Counted from the stretch's first letter, positions 1-12,300 are shown. The stretch: 64,000 nucleotides of DNA from Cycas panzhihuaensis (GCA_023213395.1 CM041465.1:18600001-18664000), one strand, 5' to 3'. Numbers and translations are program-made. The notes: a model not told the origin generated them from the letters alone.

Positions 1-32
1 TCTTGGAATAACACCAATATCATAGAGATCTA

Positions 33-420
33 AATGGTAGAAGATAGTTGCAAACTCAACTATCAAAGCTAAATATATTGTTACTTTTAAAATAAGCAAA
101 GAGATGATATGGCTTAGAAAATTATTGAATATATTAAATGCCACCCAAAAACGTTCTACTAGCTTATATATAGATAATCAATCTATAATTCAAATGGCTA
201 AAAATCATGTATTTCATGATCATACCAAATATATAAGTACAAAAGTCCACAAGATTAGAGAACTAGTTCATGATGGAATAATTCAACTAGAGTACTACCC
301 CACAACAGATCAAGTGGTTGATATCTTCACCAAACCACTAAAGAGGATAAAGTTTGAATAGTTCCAAAGGTAACTTAGCATTAGGGTCTCCATCTCTGAC
401 TAATTGAAGGAGGTGGCAAT
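33..420 (+). pseudogene. Copia RNase H, C-terminal part (element I)
   Basis: RNase H degrades the RNA strand of RNA:DNA hybrids during reverse transcription. The frame shows the copia signatures KAKYIVT (usually EAEYIA), YIDNQSIIQMAKN, FHDHTKYI and DQVVDIFTKPL in order, so this is the polyprotein end. The only stop before position 350 is a TAG near 39 where Gln or Arg is expected; more follow near 359, at the end of the domain. The Glu of EAEY is now Lys, so activity is unlikely. The open stretch from 104 to 361 is the best preserved part. Confidence 0.85.
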
Positions 421-432
421 AGGACCATCATA

Positions 433-536
433 CTCTATCTCATTTGTAAAAACCCCTTGTAGGTACACAAGGACAAGAGTAAGTCTTTGCTCTATCCCAT
501 TTGCGAAAACCCCTTGTGGATGTGAAAGGATAAAGG
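433..536 (+). repeat. Two-copy degenerate direct repeat in the element I 3' UTR
   Basis: Units begin at 433 and 490. Both contain CTCTATCYCATTTG, then AAAACCCCTTGT and an A/G-rich tail. The pair lies between the RNase H stop and the polypurine tract. No coding meaning is seen. Confidence 0.6.
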
Positions 537-825
537 TTGTATCATTTTAGAAAATCAAAACCTATGAAAACCTGAAAGGACATGGGGGATGACCAAATGG
601 TATATGGAGACTCAATAGATTTCAGCTACAAAATTCATTGTATTGAATGGCTATCTAGCTTCATATAAAGAGTTGCCTAAGCTAGGTTAGTAGATTAGAA
701 AATCTGTGGGTTTTCTTCCCCATGAGGGTTTCCCACAAAAGTGTCATAGTAGTTTGCTTTGTAAGAGGCTCAAATGAAGACCTCATAGAATAGAGTAAAA
801 TATGATGAAATGATCTTTTACCATT

Positions 826-836
826 AAGGGGGAGAT
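826..836 (+). other. Polypurine tract of element I
   Basis: The purine run AAGGGGGAGA ends next to a TG dinucleotide that can start the 3' LTR. It is the plus-strand DNA primer site of an LTR element and sits where expected, downstream of RNase H. Confidence 0.6.
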
Positions 837-1162
837 TGAAATAGGTTAATGTCCCAAGGTCATTATATTAGTTGATCATTTCTAAAAGGGTCTTAGGTGA
901 ACTTTAAATTAGATCAATTAAGTGAAATGTACTTTCATATGCATTATGCATAATTTTATTTCACCTAACTCTAATGCTCCCTCTCTCAATATAAAAGTAA
1001 AATCTTAATGTAGAAGGCTCATTCTTACCTCCCTATTTGTGAGAGCTACTCTCTTTCTCTCAAATCTCTATTACTCCCATGTTTTCCTTAGTGTATACAG
1101 ATGAAGGATAGATCCACTCTTTTCATGAAGGTGGCTTGTTCAAGGTTATAAAATATGACACA
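837..1162 (+). repeat. Probable 3' LTR of element I
   Basis: It starts TGAAATAGG after the polypurine tract and may end at GACA or GACACA near 1160. It has a TATA-like stretch (AATATAAAAG near 987) followed by a pyrimidine-rich zone. No second copy exists in the window, so the limits are inferred from TG...CA ends only. Confidence 0.45.
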
Positions 1163-4100
1163 TAGGATAAATGCAAATCTAATTAATGACTTAATAAATA
1201 AGAAAGGCTAATAAATAACTAAGAAGTTTTGATAACTTCCCAGTATGGTTGCTAGAGTGGTTCCTATTTTGAAGGTAATTCACTTATTAAATTATAAGTA
1301 AGTGAAGGTAAAAATAACATATCTTAAGGTAGACCCTTGATCATCCCCTTTAGAGAGGAGGGATATTTTCTTTAATTGTGTACTAAGTAAAAAAGAGTGA
1401 GTTAAATTTTTTGTTAATCAAACTCCTAAAATTGTAATGTAACTAAATGAAAATAATAAAATATCATAACTAAAAGTAATTAAGTAACTAAATTAAAAAT
1501 TTCCTTTACTTTAAGGAAGTCACAATTCCTTCTAATAAGTGGAAGGATTATTGAGACCCTTATCCCAAGGAAGGTATCTTAGGCCTCCTATTCTTCTATC
1601 CCAAATCCCTCCTAAGGACAAAGCTCTAATCTAGACATTTGTTCCTACCCAAAAGGTAAATCTATGTTGTAATAACTAGAGATTAGGAGTACTAACAAGT
1701 GCAAGGACATAAGAGAGCTTAGACCCTAGATTAACAACCCTATTAGGGGTCAACTGTTGGGGACTTTCTCAACCAATGTTAATCCACCCATGAGGATAGA
1801 TAGCTTGGAGATGCTTGTGTTTGATTCTAGTAGGTTCTCATACTTAGAGATGAAAGTAGAGAAGAAGCAATTACTTTAAATCTATAGAGTAATGGTAGAC
1901 CATTAGCTTTAGTGTTTAAAACATGATAAGAGAAAATAATCCCAAAGAAGAGGTAGTTTGTATACTAAGAATGTCAAGTCTTGGTCAATCAAAAGACCTC
2001 TAACATTGGGAAGTATTTATTCTTAAGAAATAATAAGCTTGTATATTATGGATGTTAAGTCTCAAGTGATCAAGAAAGTTCTAAATAAAAGAATGGGACT
2101 TATCCTAAGGATCCATGTAAAGACAACTCCCTAAGTGAAATTCTAGTATGTAACATTCAGTTAAATAAAAACAACACTCATTCAAGTAATACACCAATCA
2201 AATCATGCATGAATGTACTTTTCTTTTATTTTTTCTATTTTTTGCTATCTAATTGATTATAAAACTAGGTTTTAGCACATAATAAAGAGGAATCTAAGTC
2301 CTTTTGTTTCTCTTATATTTATCCCAATTACTATGAATACAACCCCAAAGATTTAAAAGGATTAAAAAAGTAATGTACTTTAGAAAGATTTTCTTTCTAT
2401 TTTTCTTTCAAATGTAAAATAAAATAGAGATAAGTAGAGAGCACCACTTAAGAAAATTCAATTAAATCACTTGCTTATCAATTGACCAATTCCTTATCCT
2501 TTTCATTTTAAGTTTTAACTAAAGCAAGAATAAAGGAAAAGAGCTCTACAAGATCATTATCACTTCAAAAAAAAAAGAATTAAAAGGAGATAAATAGCAT
2601 ACCTCATAATCTTTCTTCCATAATAGTCTTCAAGTGATATCTTTACCAACCGAGCAATATTCCAATATGGTTAAGATGGGTTAGTATGCTAACATGCCTA
2701 TTAATATAGGTGTAATAGAAAATCAATCTAGAAATAACTTTAAACAATCCTCTTTTATAGTCCCATCAATATTTATTTTGCACTTGGAAGATTATAGAAG
2801 AATGAAAGGGAGTGAAGTGGCTTAGAACCCTATGAAGGAAGGGTTTAAGGCTCCTTAGCTTATATTCTAAAATCAAACCACTCACCTCCTTAGGGACATC
2901 CTTAGTACTAGCACTAGATGTGTGGGCTTCCCTAAGTTATAAGTAAGAACTTATAGATTTGATAATCCCCCACTCTTAAATAGATGCCAAAAAACTAAGC
3001 TAATATTTTACAAGCATCAACATCATGATAGAGATCTAATCTATATTATAAAACCAAGTCAAGTAGTAAATTATCCACTATTTTAACAAAAAATAAAGAA
3101 AGAAAACCTACTAGTGAAATATAACAACTTACTCACCAAAAGATTCCCACTTGAAGAGAACAGTAAGAAGTGCCTCAGGTCAATTTTATTATGGCTTAAC
3201 CTCTCCAAGCTAATACTCCAATAAAGCACAAGAAGTAAGGGAATAAGTCTTAAAAGAAGAAGACTGATAAGAGTGAAGAATAGCATATAAGAAGAAAAGA
3301 GAAGTTTAAAGAAGATATGGCCAAAGGAAGAAAAGAGCATGGAGTTTGGTGTATATAACCCAAAATCTTCAATTTTTTTAGTCAAGAGCTAGGGATCAAG
3401 CTTTAAAGAAGACTCCTCCAAAGTGTAAATATTGATCATAAGAGTTGAGTATAGAATTTACTTCATTTCAAAAGCAATTCTCCTCCACCTTGTCAAGAAA
3501 ATAAGTGGGTTTTTATAAAGTATAAAGGAAGAGGAGTAAGAAAACTAGGGGAAGGTATGACCATAGTTTCCCATAAACCAATGTCTATACAATAAAAAGA
3601 AATGGCCTATTATTATATTTTTTTCATGTAGGAATATAAAAAACATGACCTATAGTTAAAAATATAAGTTATAGAGAAAAATATGACAAAACAATTACTA
3701 AATATATAATCAACTTAGAGGTTGTATTTTATTATGTAAGTAGGTCATATTTTGAGAAGTAGGTCATATTTTTAGGAAGGCCCAAAAATGCAACCTATAG
3801 TAAAAAAAAGTGATTTATCCAAAATGTTATAAAATTGATGGTTTTAGCAAAAAAACACAAAAAAAAGACAATGATTGGTGAAAAAGTGAAACATAAAACC
3901 AATGAAAGGGTAGATAAATAAAATAAAACTAAGAATTCAAGTAATAGAAAATTAATACCAGGTGGAAATTGACCAAAATATGTAATGTGAAAGCAAGGTA
4001 AAGCTTTGGAGGAAGTTGAAATAAATCATTTTAATAAGAACTTTTATAATCTTTATATCATAAGTAGTAATAATTAACTATAAGAATAATTGGAATGCAA

Positions 4101-4953
4101 TCTTCTAATCTTCATGGAAAGTAATCTATTAATTCATAATGCATTTATATAAATAAGACTCAATAACAAACAAGATATGGAAAGGGACCTAAACAATACT
4201 AAAAGGAGACATAATTGATTGAAACAAAAATAAGGCCATATAATAACAAGGGAAATATGCACTAACTAAGCTAAGGGGTAAGGAGAGTGGAGGTTTAAAA
4301 AATGAAAATTGGACATAATAATAATAGGAATGATATATTATTTTATTTAGAGGCCTCCTAATGGATAAATCATGGATTAAGAAGGACAAGAATTGAGTGA
4401 TCTTAAGGGAAATCATAATTTTTTCTATAAAAAGGATGGATTAAAAGAACTTAGGTTTAATATCAATTATAAATTCTTAGTGAATAGGGAGTTGGGATTC
4501 TCTAGATCCCTATGATATGGAGATTCAAGAGAAACTATAAAATAATCAAAATAAATAGATAAATACAAAATAATATTTAAATTCATAATAATTATCTCAT
4601 TTGAGTTAATTTATTTTTTAGATTTTAAGATTGATTTGTCTTTATATTACTTTGAAATGGATCCTATTTTATTAGGTTCATATATATCAATTATTTCCTC
4701 TTCAAATTAATTATAAGTGGATTTCTCCTTACTAAGTTCATGCATCTTAGCTAGATATTTTTTAATTTATTTATAAGTGGACTCTTCTTGCTCCCTATCA
4801 CTTATTTCTTTATCGTTTATATGGGTTTTATAGAATCATTCTACTATGTTTATTATTTTACCTATCCTTTATTATAGTTTTAATAAGGCATGCTTCCTCT
4901 TTTCTTATCTTTAATATTTATCCTTAAAACTTATGAGATGATCATCATGACCT
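1163..4953. other. Gene-free A+T-rich stretch
   Basis: I find no retroelement domain, RNA gene or convincing long frame on either strand. Short open frames such as the one at 3083-3385 are leucine/phenylalanine-rich translations of A/T-rich DNA with no recognisable motif. Between about 3630 and 3800 there are short inverted copies of a TAGGTCATATTTTT-like word, possibly a worn small element. Confidence 0.5.
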
Positions 4954-4970
4954 TTATAGCTCCACTATTC
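4954..4970. repeat. TSD of LINE1, left copy
   Basis: TTATAGCTCCACTATTC is repeated at 8317-8333 with two C/T-type differences. It abuts the poly(A) end (read as T on the plus strand) of LINE1. A 17-bp duplication is normal for target-primed reverse transcription. Confidence 0.85.
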
Positions 4971-5226
4971 TTTTTTTTTTGATAAGGTAAAATAATATTG
5001 AAGGGGTTTTAACTAGGTCCCCAAACCTTATACATCAATGCCCGAAGGCTCATGAGAAATGACCATGACAGGCCCATGGTCTAGCCTAACTTACACATGT
5101 TTCCTATCAACTTCCCCTGTCAGCCTCCCCGCTATGTGCATCAAACCTTACTAGTCTCAGTAGCTCTTCCAGGTAGTCCTCCTTCCAAACCATAGTTCTT
5201 TTGTTTAACACAACCCAATTTGCCAG

Positions 5227-5610
5227 CTAGTCTGCTGTCGAATTTCCTTCCCTGTAAGTATGTTGAATTTGAACACCTGATTTGGAACTCAGAATATCTT
5301 TCGCATCTCTAAAGATATCTGTGTTGATCCACCCTAGATCTACATCCCCCCTTAGACAACTTATCACGTACATGGAATCACCTTCTACAATCACCTTTGG
5401 GGCTCCTTCCTCGTCCATCAGGGCTATCGCCCTTTGCATTACCTGGACCTCTAATTTTTGATTCGATTGGATACCTAAGTACTCCATGAAAGCCCAGATC
5501 ACATTCCCCAAATGATCCCTACAGAGACCTCCCCCCCCCCCCACCCCTGCCTCTTCAGGATTACCTTTGGCAGCTCCATCAAAATTAATTTTTACCCAGG
5601 AAATGTCTAG
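5227..5610 (-). pseudogene. LINE1 ORF2 RNase H domain
   Basis: This is the plant-type RNase H found at the end of ORF2 in many plant L1 elements. It contains KINFDGAA, an E in KLEVQVMQRAI, the D of VEGDSMYVI and REGNSTAD, so the catalytic acidic positions appear retained. A run of 13 C at about 5529-5541 breaks the frame between the N-terminal strand (about 5567-5610) and the rest. The gene is therefore not translatable as it stands. Confidence 0.85.
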
Positions 5611-5823
5611 AGGGATCTATTTAATTGCTCTCCTCCCCACCCTCCCTTGCTTCGACAGTCCTATTCCCCAGTCCATAAGAATTCCTTCTTCCCCTTTGGG
5701 GATCCTATCCTCCTTTGGGGGGACCAGCATTTCTGAAATGCCCTTTCTAATCTCAGTAACCAATATCGCACTATCTTTCTCATTTTCCTAAAAAATTCTC
5801 TTGTTACGTTCTTTCCAGATAGA

Positions 5824-6260
5824 CTAAGAGGCTACTGGGAGGATCATTTTCCATAAGCTTGCGAGCGTTTTACTCTTGAAAGGGGAATCCCATGCACTCC
5901 ACTGATCTTTTAGAGATTTGGAAGAAACCCATGCTAATCCCATCCTAAACCAAATCTCGTTCCATATTCCCTTTGAGTAGGAACAATGAATACTAAGGTG
6001 GTCCAGGTTCTCAGCTTCCACCTTGCAAAGAACACATCTGTTCGCCAACTGGAATCCCCACTTCAAGAGATTATCTGTAGTGAGGATTTTGTTTTGTAAG
6101 CATAACCACCAAAATGCAGCAATCTTCGGAAGGAGCCCCAACTTCCAAACCTCAGCCAACAGATCATTCCTAACATAGCCTTCTCTGTTCTTCATCAGAT
6201 TATAGCCATCTTTGACCGTATACGAACCCTTAGATGAAAGGGGCCAGACTAGGGTGTCTG
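5824..6260 (-). pseudogene. LINE1 zf-RVT zinc-binding domain
   Basis: The conserved order is WKLGLLPKIAAFWWLCLQNK, LLKWGF, RCVLCKVEAENLDHLSIHC and a following WNEIW. This is the zf-RVT region between RT and RNase H in plant L1 ORF2. The CxxC and HxxxxC ligands are present. The upstream part (SKGSYTVKDGYN-like) continues to about 6250 across a break. Confidence 0.85.
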
Positions 6261-6282
6261 GAGAAGGCCTCCTCAGAATGTA

Positions 6283-6960
6283 CTAGTTTTCTAAAACCCC
6301 CTTCACTCTCAGGATCTCCCCCTTAAAACCCTGTAGCTCCTCAAATGATCGCCATCGCCTGTCCTTATCCTGCCCCACCCAGTAATGCTTGACAAAAGAC
6401 CTAAAGATATTCTCACACTCCCTTTTCATGTTGCCAATATTTGGCAACTCCTTTAACTTTGAGGGACTGCACAATTTGTCTTCCCAAAACTTTATACTTT
6501 TACCATCCCCCAGTCTCCATCGCATACCATCTCACAAGATGGACCGCAACGAATGAATAGCTCTCCATATGGGGGAGCCCTCCTAGCTGAGCTCCTCCTC
6601 CAACAGGAAATGTTTATCCCTTAAGTACTTCCTAGCTATGATTCTTCCCCAGACCGAGCCTACCTCTTTGGTGAGTCTCCACCCCACCTTGGCCAAGAGA
6701 GCTTCGTTAAAAATACCCAACCTTCTTACATTAAGACCTCCCACCCACTTAGGCTTGCAAACCTTCTCCCATGACACTAGATGGACTCTTTTCTTGTCTT
6801 TGGCCCCAGACCAAAGAAATCTCTTCATAATGCCCTCCAGTGTAGAGATAACCTTGCTTAGCATCTTAAAAATAGACATATGATAAACCAGAATGCTTTG
6901 AAGAGAGGCCACCACTAGCTGGATTTTCCCAGCCTAGCTAAGGAGTGCCCCTTTCCATCC
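6283..6960 (-). pseudogene. LINE1 ORF2 RT thumb/connection region
   Basis: Fragments include MSIFKMLSKVISTLEGIMKR, FLWSG, VSWEKVCKPKWVGGLNVRRL and RWRLGDGKSIKFWEDKLC. All are standard between the RT palm and the zf-RVT of plant L1 elements. At least two stops separate the pieces. Confidence 0.8.
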
Positions 6961-7152
6961 TGCTGGTTTTCTATTGAATCTACTCACAACGGGGTCCCAC
7001 AAATTCTTCCCCATCTTACCCACAAAGAGGGGCAAGCCCAGGTATGAGGCAGGAAGGGATCTTCTGGAGATCTCTAAAGCCCTGCAAATCCTTTGCTGCA
7101 GCCTCTGCAACATGTTGATAAAAAAGATTGAGCTTTTATCCTAGTTGATTCA

Positions 7153-8316
7153 TTAGTTAGTGGCCTTTTCATATGTCTGAAGACCTACTTTTAAATCTCT
7201 GGCTTCCGCCAGGGAGGCCTTACACAAAAAGATATTATCGTCAACAAACTGGTGATGCGTAAGATTATCTAAATTAGAAGATGCCTTCAAACCTATTATC
7301 CACCCTATCCTCTGGGCCTCCAAAGTAGCCCTCCCTAGCAGTTCTGCTATGATAATGAAAAGGAAGGGCGATAGGGGGTCGCCTTGTCTTAAACCCCTAG
7401 ATCCTAGAAAGAAAGGTGTTGACCACCCATTTATTATTACCAAAAATGACACCTTGGATATACAACATCTCATCCAGTTCCTCCAAACCTCCCCAAAACC
7501 AAATGCTTTTAGGTAGTCCAACAGACAGTCCCAAGCCACCCTATCATAGGCCTTGGACATGTCTGTTTTTACTATCATACTAGCTTCCTTCTGATGAAGA
7601 GTCAAATGCAGAGTTTCGTGGACAGTGATAATGCCATCTGTGATTTATCTTCCCTTCACAAATCCATCTTGGTTAGGAGAAATGATGGTCAGAAGGGTCT
7701 CCATGAGGCAATTTTCTAGCACTTTAGCTAGGATCTTGTATTTTACGTTACACAAGTTGATCGGTCTGAAATCTTCCATCATTTCTACTCCCTCCTTCTT
7801 CAGAATCAAAACCAAGAATGTAGCATGCCACTCTTTCAAGATTGTCTACCTGTGAAAGAATTCATTCAATGCTAGTATTAATTCATCCTTGATAATCTCC
7901 TAGAATTCTTTAAAAAATCTAGGAGGAAAACCATCCGGACCCGAGGCCTTATCCGTACCTATTTTGAATAAAGCATTCTCTATTTCTTCCTAGGATAAGG
8001 GTTCTATTAGTTTGCTATTAAGAGCCTCAGAGATCACCTTCGGAATGTATTGCATAAGGCCTACCCTTAAGTCAGGATCCTAGCAACCTGGTTCAGCATA
8101 TAACTCTTTGAAATATTCCACCGCGATACCATCGAACTGGTCCTCCGACTCTTGCATCACCCCATCCAGACTTCAAAGTTTGTTAATCCTGTTGTGAGCC
8201 CTATGCCTCAACGTGGAGAGATGGAAGAACTTTGTATTTCTATCCCCCTCCCTAATCCACTGCTCTCTGGATTTCTGTTTCCATAAGATTTCCTCCCTAG
8301 CCAACACCTCTTCTAA
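7153..8316 (-). pseudogene. LINE1 reverse transcriptase domain with upstream linker
   Basis: From the 5' side (high coordinates) come a linker with REEILWKQKSREQWIREGDR and KFFHLSTLRHRAHNRINKL, then DFRPINLCNVKYKILAKVL, SPNQDGFVKGR, KTDMSKAYDRVAWD, GLRQGDPLSPFLFI and HHQFVDDNIFL. The FVDD catalytic motif is intact. The frame is open at 7153-7605 and 7645-7839, with stops between these stretches. The truncation falls inside LEEVLA at about 8316. Confidence 0.9.
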
Positions 8317-8333
8317 TTATAACTCCATTATTC
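8317..8333. repeat. TSD of LINE1, right copy
   Basis: TTATAACTCCATTATTC pairs with 4954-4970 and marks the truncated 5' end of LINE1. Confidence 0.85.
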
Positions 8334-9199
8334 TTAACAACATGCCTCAAATTTCATAAATAAATCTATTGAAAAGGACTTCCAAAATGAAAAGGAATTC
8401 TTATTCTAGTTAGTTCTAGTCAAGATACTTACCTCTCAGATATGATTTAATTAACCCAAAATATTCTTTTTTATTATTCTATAGGGCTAAAAATTATATA
8501 TTACTTAGATGTAATACTATTGTGTCCTTAGTGAAAAGTAGAATATGTAAATAACTACCTATAGTTACATTATACATCATTATATTTCATTATTTTTCAT
8601 GAATATCAAAAAATAATTTACCAAACTTTTAAAAATAATAATAATAAATTATAGAAAATAGAGGATAAATTAGATTTTTAGTACTAAGATTAAAATAATT
8701 TCTATTTTAACTTTAAAAAGAATATATCTTTTCTATGGAAATAATACTAAAAAAGAAATCTAATGGATCTAGTTTAAGGTAATTTGGAGATTTGTAACCT
8801 CTATAGTAACATCTTAAAGTTCACCAAAATATGGGGGTTTTAGAGATATTAGTAATGCCCTTAATAAAATATTGATAAGTTTTTAATCTAATACCCAATC
8901 TAGTTGAAACCACTTCTTATAGAAAGTAGACTTCAATATATACTTAATTTTTAAAAATAATAATGGAATCATAGGGTAGGTAGATAAGATAAAATCACAA
9001 AGCAAGAAGTAGATAAAATATTCCTATGAGAAGGATGGTATTAATAAACACCAGGGTCTTTAAACCCCATGGATATGTAGACAAGGCCGAGATGGTTAAA
9101 CACACCTCTCAAGTTCTACTATCACTTGGTATTAATAAATGCTAAAAAAATACTACCACCATCTAATGAGTAAATATAATGACCCCAATGTAAGTACTA
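8334..9199. other. A+T-rich flank; may include the 3' LTR of element E
   Basis: No coding signal is seen. The 3' LTR of minus-strand element E should begin just left of about 9200, but no matching 5' copy was found, so its limits stay unresolved. Confidence 0.35.
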
Positions 9200-9209
9200 T
9201 CCCAATATT

Positions 9210-9895
9210 TCTCTTTTATAACACCTATTTGGGAAGACTCCAAGCTTATCTCTAAATTTTATAAATTTTATTTTGCCAAGCGATTTTATGAAAATGTCTA
9301 CCACTTAATCCTTTGTGTTATAATAGATCAACACTAATTTACCTTGTTACATTGCCTCTATGATGAAGTGATGTTGTATTTCTATATACTTTATCTTACA
9401 ATAAAATATTAGATTCCTAGTCATTTAGATTATACTTTGGTTATTATAATATAGTTATGTGGGACTAATCTATTCCTCTTATAAATCCTAAAGTAATCTT
9501 CTGAGGCAAACTATCTCATAAGCTTCTACTACAGATGCCTTATACTCTACTACTATAATAGAGAGAGATACTCTCGATTACTTTTTTGAAATCCATGCTA
9601 TTACTGCTAAATTTAAACTAAATGCATAACTTGAAGTAGACTTCCTATCATCTATATAGTGTGCCCAATCTAAGTCTATATAACTAATCAACCTATAATC
9701 CCTTAATGACTTATAATATAGACTATACCTAATAGTTCCTTTGAGATCCCTGAGAATCCTTTTAGTTGCTTGCTAATATTTTACTTTAGGCTCATGCATA
9801 AACCTAAAAACTACACTAACCACATACATAATATTTGGTCAAGTTGAAACCAAGTAAATAAGGATCCCAATTAACTACTTATAAAGTGTAGAGTC
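9210..9895 (-). pseudogene. Copia RNase H (element E)
   Basis: Conceptual reading shows LIGILIYL, FRFMHEPKVKY, SYIDLDWAHYIDDRKSTSSY, AWISKK, VVEYKASVVEAYE, YYNNQSI and DIFIKSLGKIKF, the copia end-of-RT and RNase H series. At least six in-frame stops are present. It joins in frame to the RT part at 12451 once LINE2 is disregarded. Confidence 0.85.
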
Positions 9896-9903
9896 AATTG
9901 ATT
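9896..9903. repeat. TSD of LINE2, left copy
   Basis: AATTGATT matches AATTAATT at 12443-12450 with one difference. Disregarding LINE2 and one copy restores the copia reading FELIDSTLYK. Confidence 0.8.
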
Positions 9904-10265
9904 GCCTAGAGGCATTTGGCTTTGGGGAACCTTTGCGGTCTTGGATTAAACTATGCATTGGGAATCCATAATTCTTTGTTATTATCAATGGCTCATCTTC
10001 CAGGTTCTTCCCAGGTTTCAGGGAGTTGAGGCAAGGAGATCCCCTTTCTCCCTTCTTATTCATCATGATGGCTGAACTGCTGGGTAGAACCCTGGAGTCT
10101 GCTAGGAGGCTTGGGTCCTTAATCGGCATCAAATCAACATCGGGGGTGGACAATGTAGTTCACCATCAATTTGTAGATGAAAATATCCTCCTTGGGAAGG
10201 CAACAGTAAGAGAGGCTTCCAGATTTAAGGATATCCTGGGGTATTTCGAGAAGGCCACGAACTAG
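9904..10265 (+). pseudogene. LINE2 reverse transcriptase, palm fragment
   Basis: AFGFGE, FFVIING, LRQGDPLSPFLFIMMAELLG and HHQFVDENILL follow each other. The catalytic FVDD is FVDE here, so the second metal-binding Asp is replaced. The fragment lacks fingers and the first catalytic Asp because of 5' truncation. A TAG ends the open frame in the conserved KATNWKIS segment. Confidence 0.85.
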
Positions 10266-11160
10266 AAGATAAGTCTCAAGAAGAGTAATATCTTTTTCAT
10301 AAATACCCTAGGCTATACCCAAGGCAGGATTAGCAGAATCTTAGGTATGGACATAAAAAAGCTTCCCACAGTTTACCTGGGTTTGCCCCTTTTTGTTGGT
10401 AAGATGTCCAAAGATATATAAAATCCTCTTTTAGATAGAATGCAAAGAAAGTTAGTGGGCTGGAAAGGTGCCCTCCTAAGCTTAGCTGGAAAACTCCAGC
10501 TAGTTGTCTCTACTCTCTAGAGAATCCCAGTGTTTTAGATGTCCATCTTCAGGGTTCCACCGGGCATCTCAGATATTATTAAATCAATCCAAAAAAGATT
10601 CCTCTAGTCTGGATTAGAAAGTAAAGACAGGATTAATTTGGTAAGTTGGAGCAAAGTATGCACTCTGAAATGGGCCGATGGTCTCAATTTGCGAAGGCTC
10701 TCTCCCTTCAATATCATCCTTGGGGTAAAGCTTGGGTGGAGATTATTCAAAGGTGGGGAGAGACTTTGGGAGAGGATCCTTTCTAGAAAATATATTTAGG
10801 GGGGCTCCCTTTTGGATAGCAGTGTCTCGTCAGCTGGTTCTACTGTCTGGAGGAGCATCCTCAAAGCATGGGCAACTATTAGAGATGGCCTAAAATAGAG
10901 ACTGGGCAATGGCAAATCCATCAGATTTTGGGATGATGTGTGGTGTTGTGACAAGGCTCTAAAGGAGTTCCCAAACCCAGTGCCTCTTATGGGTCCTTGT
11001 GTTAGGCAATATGGCAAACTGATTAAAGATCATTAGACTTGTGGAGAAGGATGCAGGATCTGGAGGAATTTTGAGGATATCCATGGGATAGGCAGCCTGC
11101 AGGAGGGTCTCAATAAGATCGAAAAGATTCTAGGTCAGAGTTATATCCCTAGAACTCCTT
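10266..11160 (+). pseudogene. LINE2 RT thumb/connection region
   Basis: One frame with scattered stops gives YLGLPLFVGKMSKDI, RMQRKLVGWKGALLSLAGK, RFLWSGLESKDRINLVSW, ADGLNLRRL and LKWRLGNGKSIRFWDDVW. This series is typical after the palm in plant L1 ORF2. Stops are mostly TAG at expected Trp or Gln positions. Confidence 0.85.
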
Positions 11161-11171
11161 CGCAGGATTCG

Positions 11172-11575
11172 ATGGTGTGGCCCTCCAGTTCGTCAGGGGA
11201 GTACACAGTGAAACAGGGCTACCAATACTTATGCCTGAAAAGAGGGGACAAGAAAAACCCAATGCTGGAAGGTGTCTGGAGGCTCTCCTTCATTCTGAAA
11301 ATAGCTCTTTTCTTGTGGACCTGTCTCATGAACAAAATCCTCATTGTTGATAATCTTCAAAAGCGAGGCTTTTTGTTGGCTAACAGATGTGTTTTATGCT
11401 ATAAAGGGGAGGAATCCATTGATCACATCATCTTAGAATACCCTTTCACAAGGGAAGTTTGGAGGATGTTGCTTGGAAAGCTGGAAGTGAGCTGGGTATT
11501 CTCGCAAAAGATAGTTGACCTTTGGCTTGCATGGCAAAGCCCATTTAAAAGTAATACCCTCAGCCGCATCTAGAA
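11172..11575 (+). pseudogene. LINE2 zf-RVT domain
   Basis: It begins SSSGEYTVKQGYQYL and contains KIALFLWTCLMNKILIVDNL, KRGFLLANRCVLCYKGEES and DHIILEYPF. The first Cys pair is present; the final Cys of the HxxxxC pair is Tyr. It is parallel to LINE1 5824-6260. Confidence 0.85.
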
Positions 11576-11654
11576 GAATACGCTCCCGATTTTGGCATGG
11601 AATATCTAGAAAGAAAGGAACAGTAGGATTTTCCAGGGGAAAGAGAAGGACCAG

Positions 11655-12300
11655 ATGGTCGTGTATAATAAAGTCTATTTGGACATCAGAGAAAACATTA
11701 GAAACATTAAAGAAAAATGCATAACCCTATCAGAGAATAGGATTCTGCTCAAATGGGGTATAGAACCTAAAATAGAGACGTCTAAACCCAAAAGTACTAG
11801 ATGGATCCCTCCGGAGGAGCCCTGGATCAAAATTAATTTTGACGGGGCAGCAAAAGGGATCCCAGGTGAAGCTGGGGTGGGGGAATCTATAGGGACATTA
11901 AGGGATCCCTCATCTGGGCCTTTGCGGACTACTATGAGAACTAGACGAACAACTACACGGAAACGCATGCTATGCTTAAAGCCCTTGACTTAGCCTGCAC
12001 AGGGGGCATCCAGAGGCTGGTGATTGAGGGGGACTCAGAGGTTATCTTAAATTCACTAAAAGGAGTGGCCCTCCCAGATTGGAAATTTCAGGCTATAATC
12101 ATAGATGCCAAAGAGATCATTAAAGGTTTGTCGGATGTTTGTATAAGACATACCCTGAGAGAAGGCAACAAAGCAGCAGATTTTTTGGCAAACTAGGGGG
12201 TGAGGAATAAGAGGGATCAAGTGTGGAGATGTGATTTCCCTAGGGGCCTTTTGGCTCTAGTTGAGAAGGATATGATCTGTAGTAGCTAGCCGCGGGGCTT
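11655..12300 (+). pseudogene. LINE2 C-terminal RNase H
   Basis: PWIKINFDGAAKG lies at about 11820, then the frame shifts near 11900. ETHAMLKALDLA, LVIEGDSEVI and TLREGNKAADFLAN follow at 11955-12195. The D, E, D, D positions are present but split over two frames. A TAG follows FLAN where Trp or another residue is usual. The short 3' UTR ends in the A tail. Confidence 0.85.

Larger units (their letters stand above)
1..1162 (+). mobile_element. Element I: 3' end of a Ty1/copia retrotransposon
   Basis: The window opens inside the RNase H domain of a copia polyprotein. It continues through an untranslated region and a polypurine tract into a probable 3' LTR. Gag, protease, integrase and reverse transcriptase would lie upstream of the window. 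The 5' LTR is absent, so neither the LTR limits nor a TSD can be confirmed. Confidence 0.75.
4971..8316 (-). mobile_element. LINE1: 5'-truncated plant L1-type non-LTR retrotransposon
   Basis: Read on the minus strand, it starts in the linker between endonuclease and RT of ORF2. It proceeds through RT, zf-RVT and a C-terminal RNase H, and ends in CTTATC followed by at least ten A. The endonuclease and ORF1 are missing, as in most LINE insertions. Both ends are fixed by a 17-bp TSD. The reading frame is broken by several stops and shifts. Confidence 0.9.

Noticed and set aside
3083-3385. Open frame of 100 codons on the minus strand
   Set aside because: Leu/Phe/Ser-rich translation of A/G-rich DNA with no motif and no neighbour to support it.
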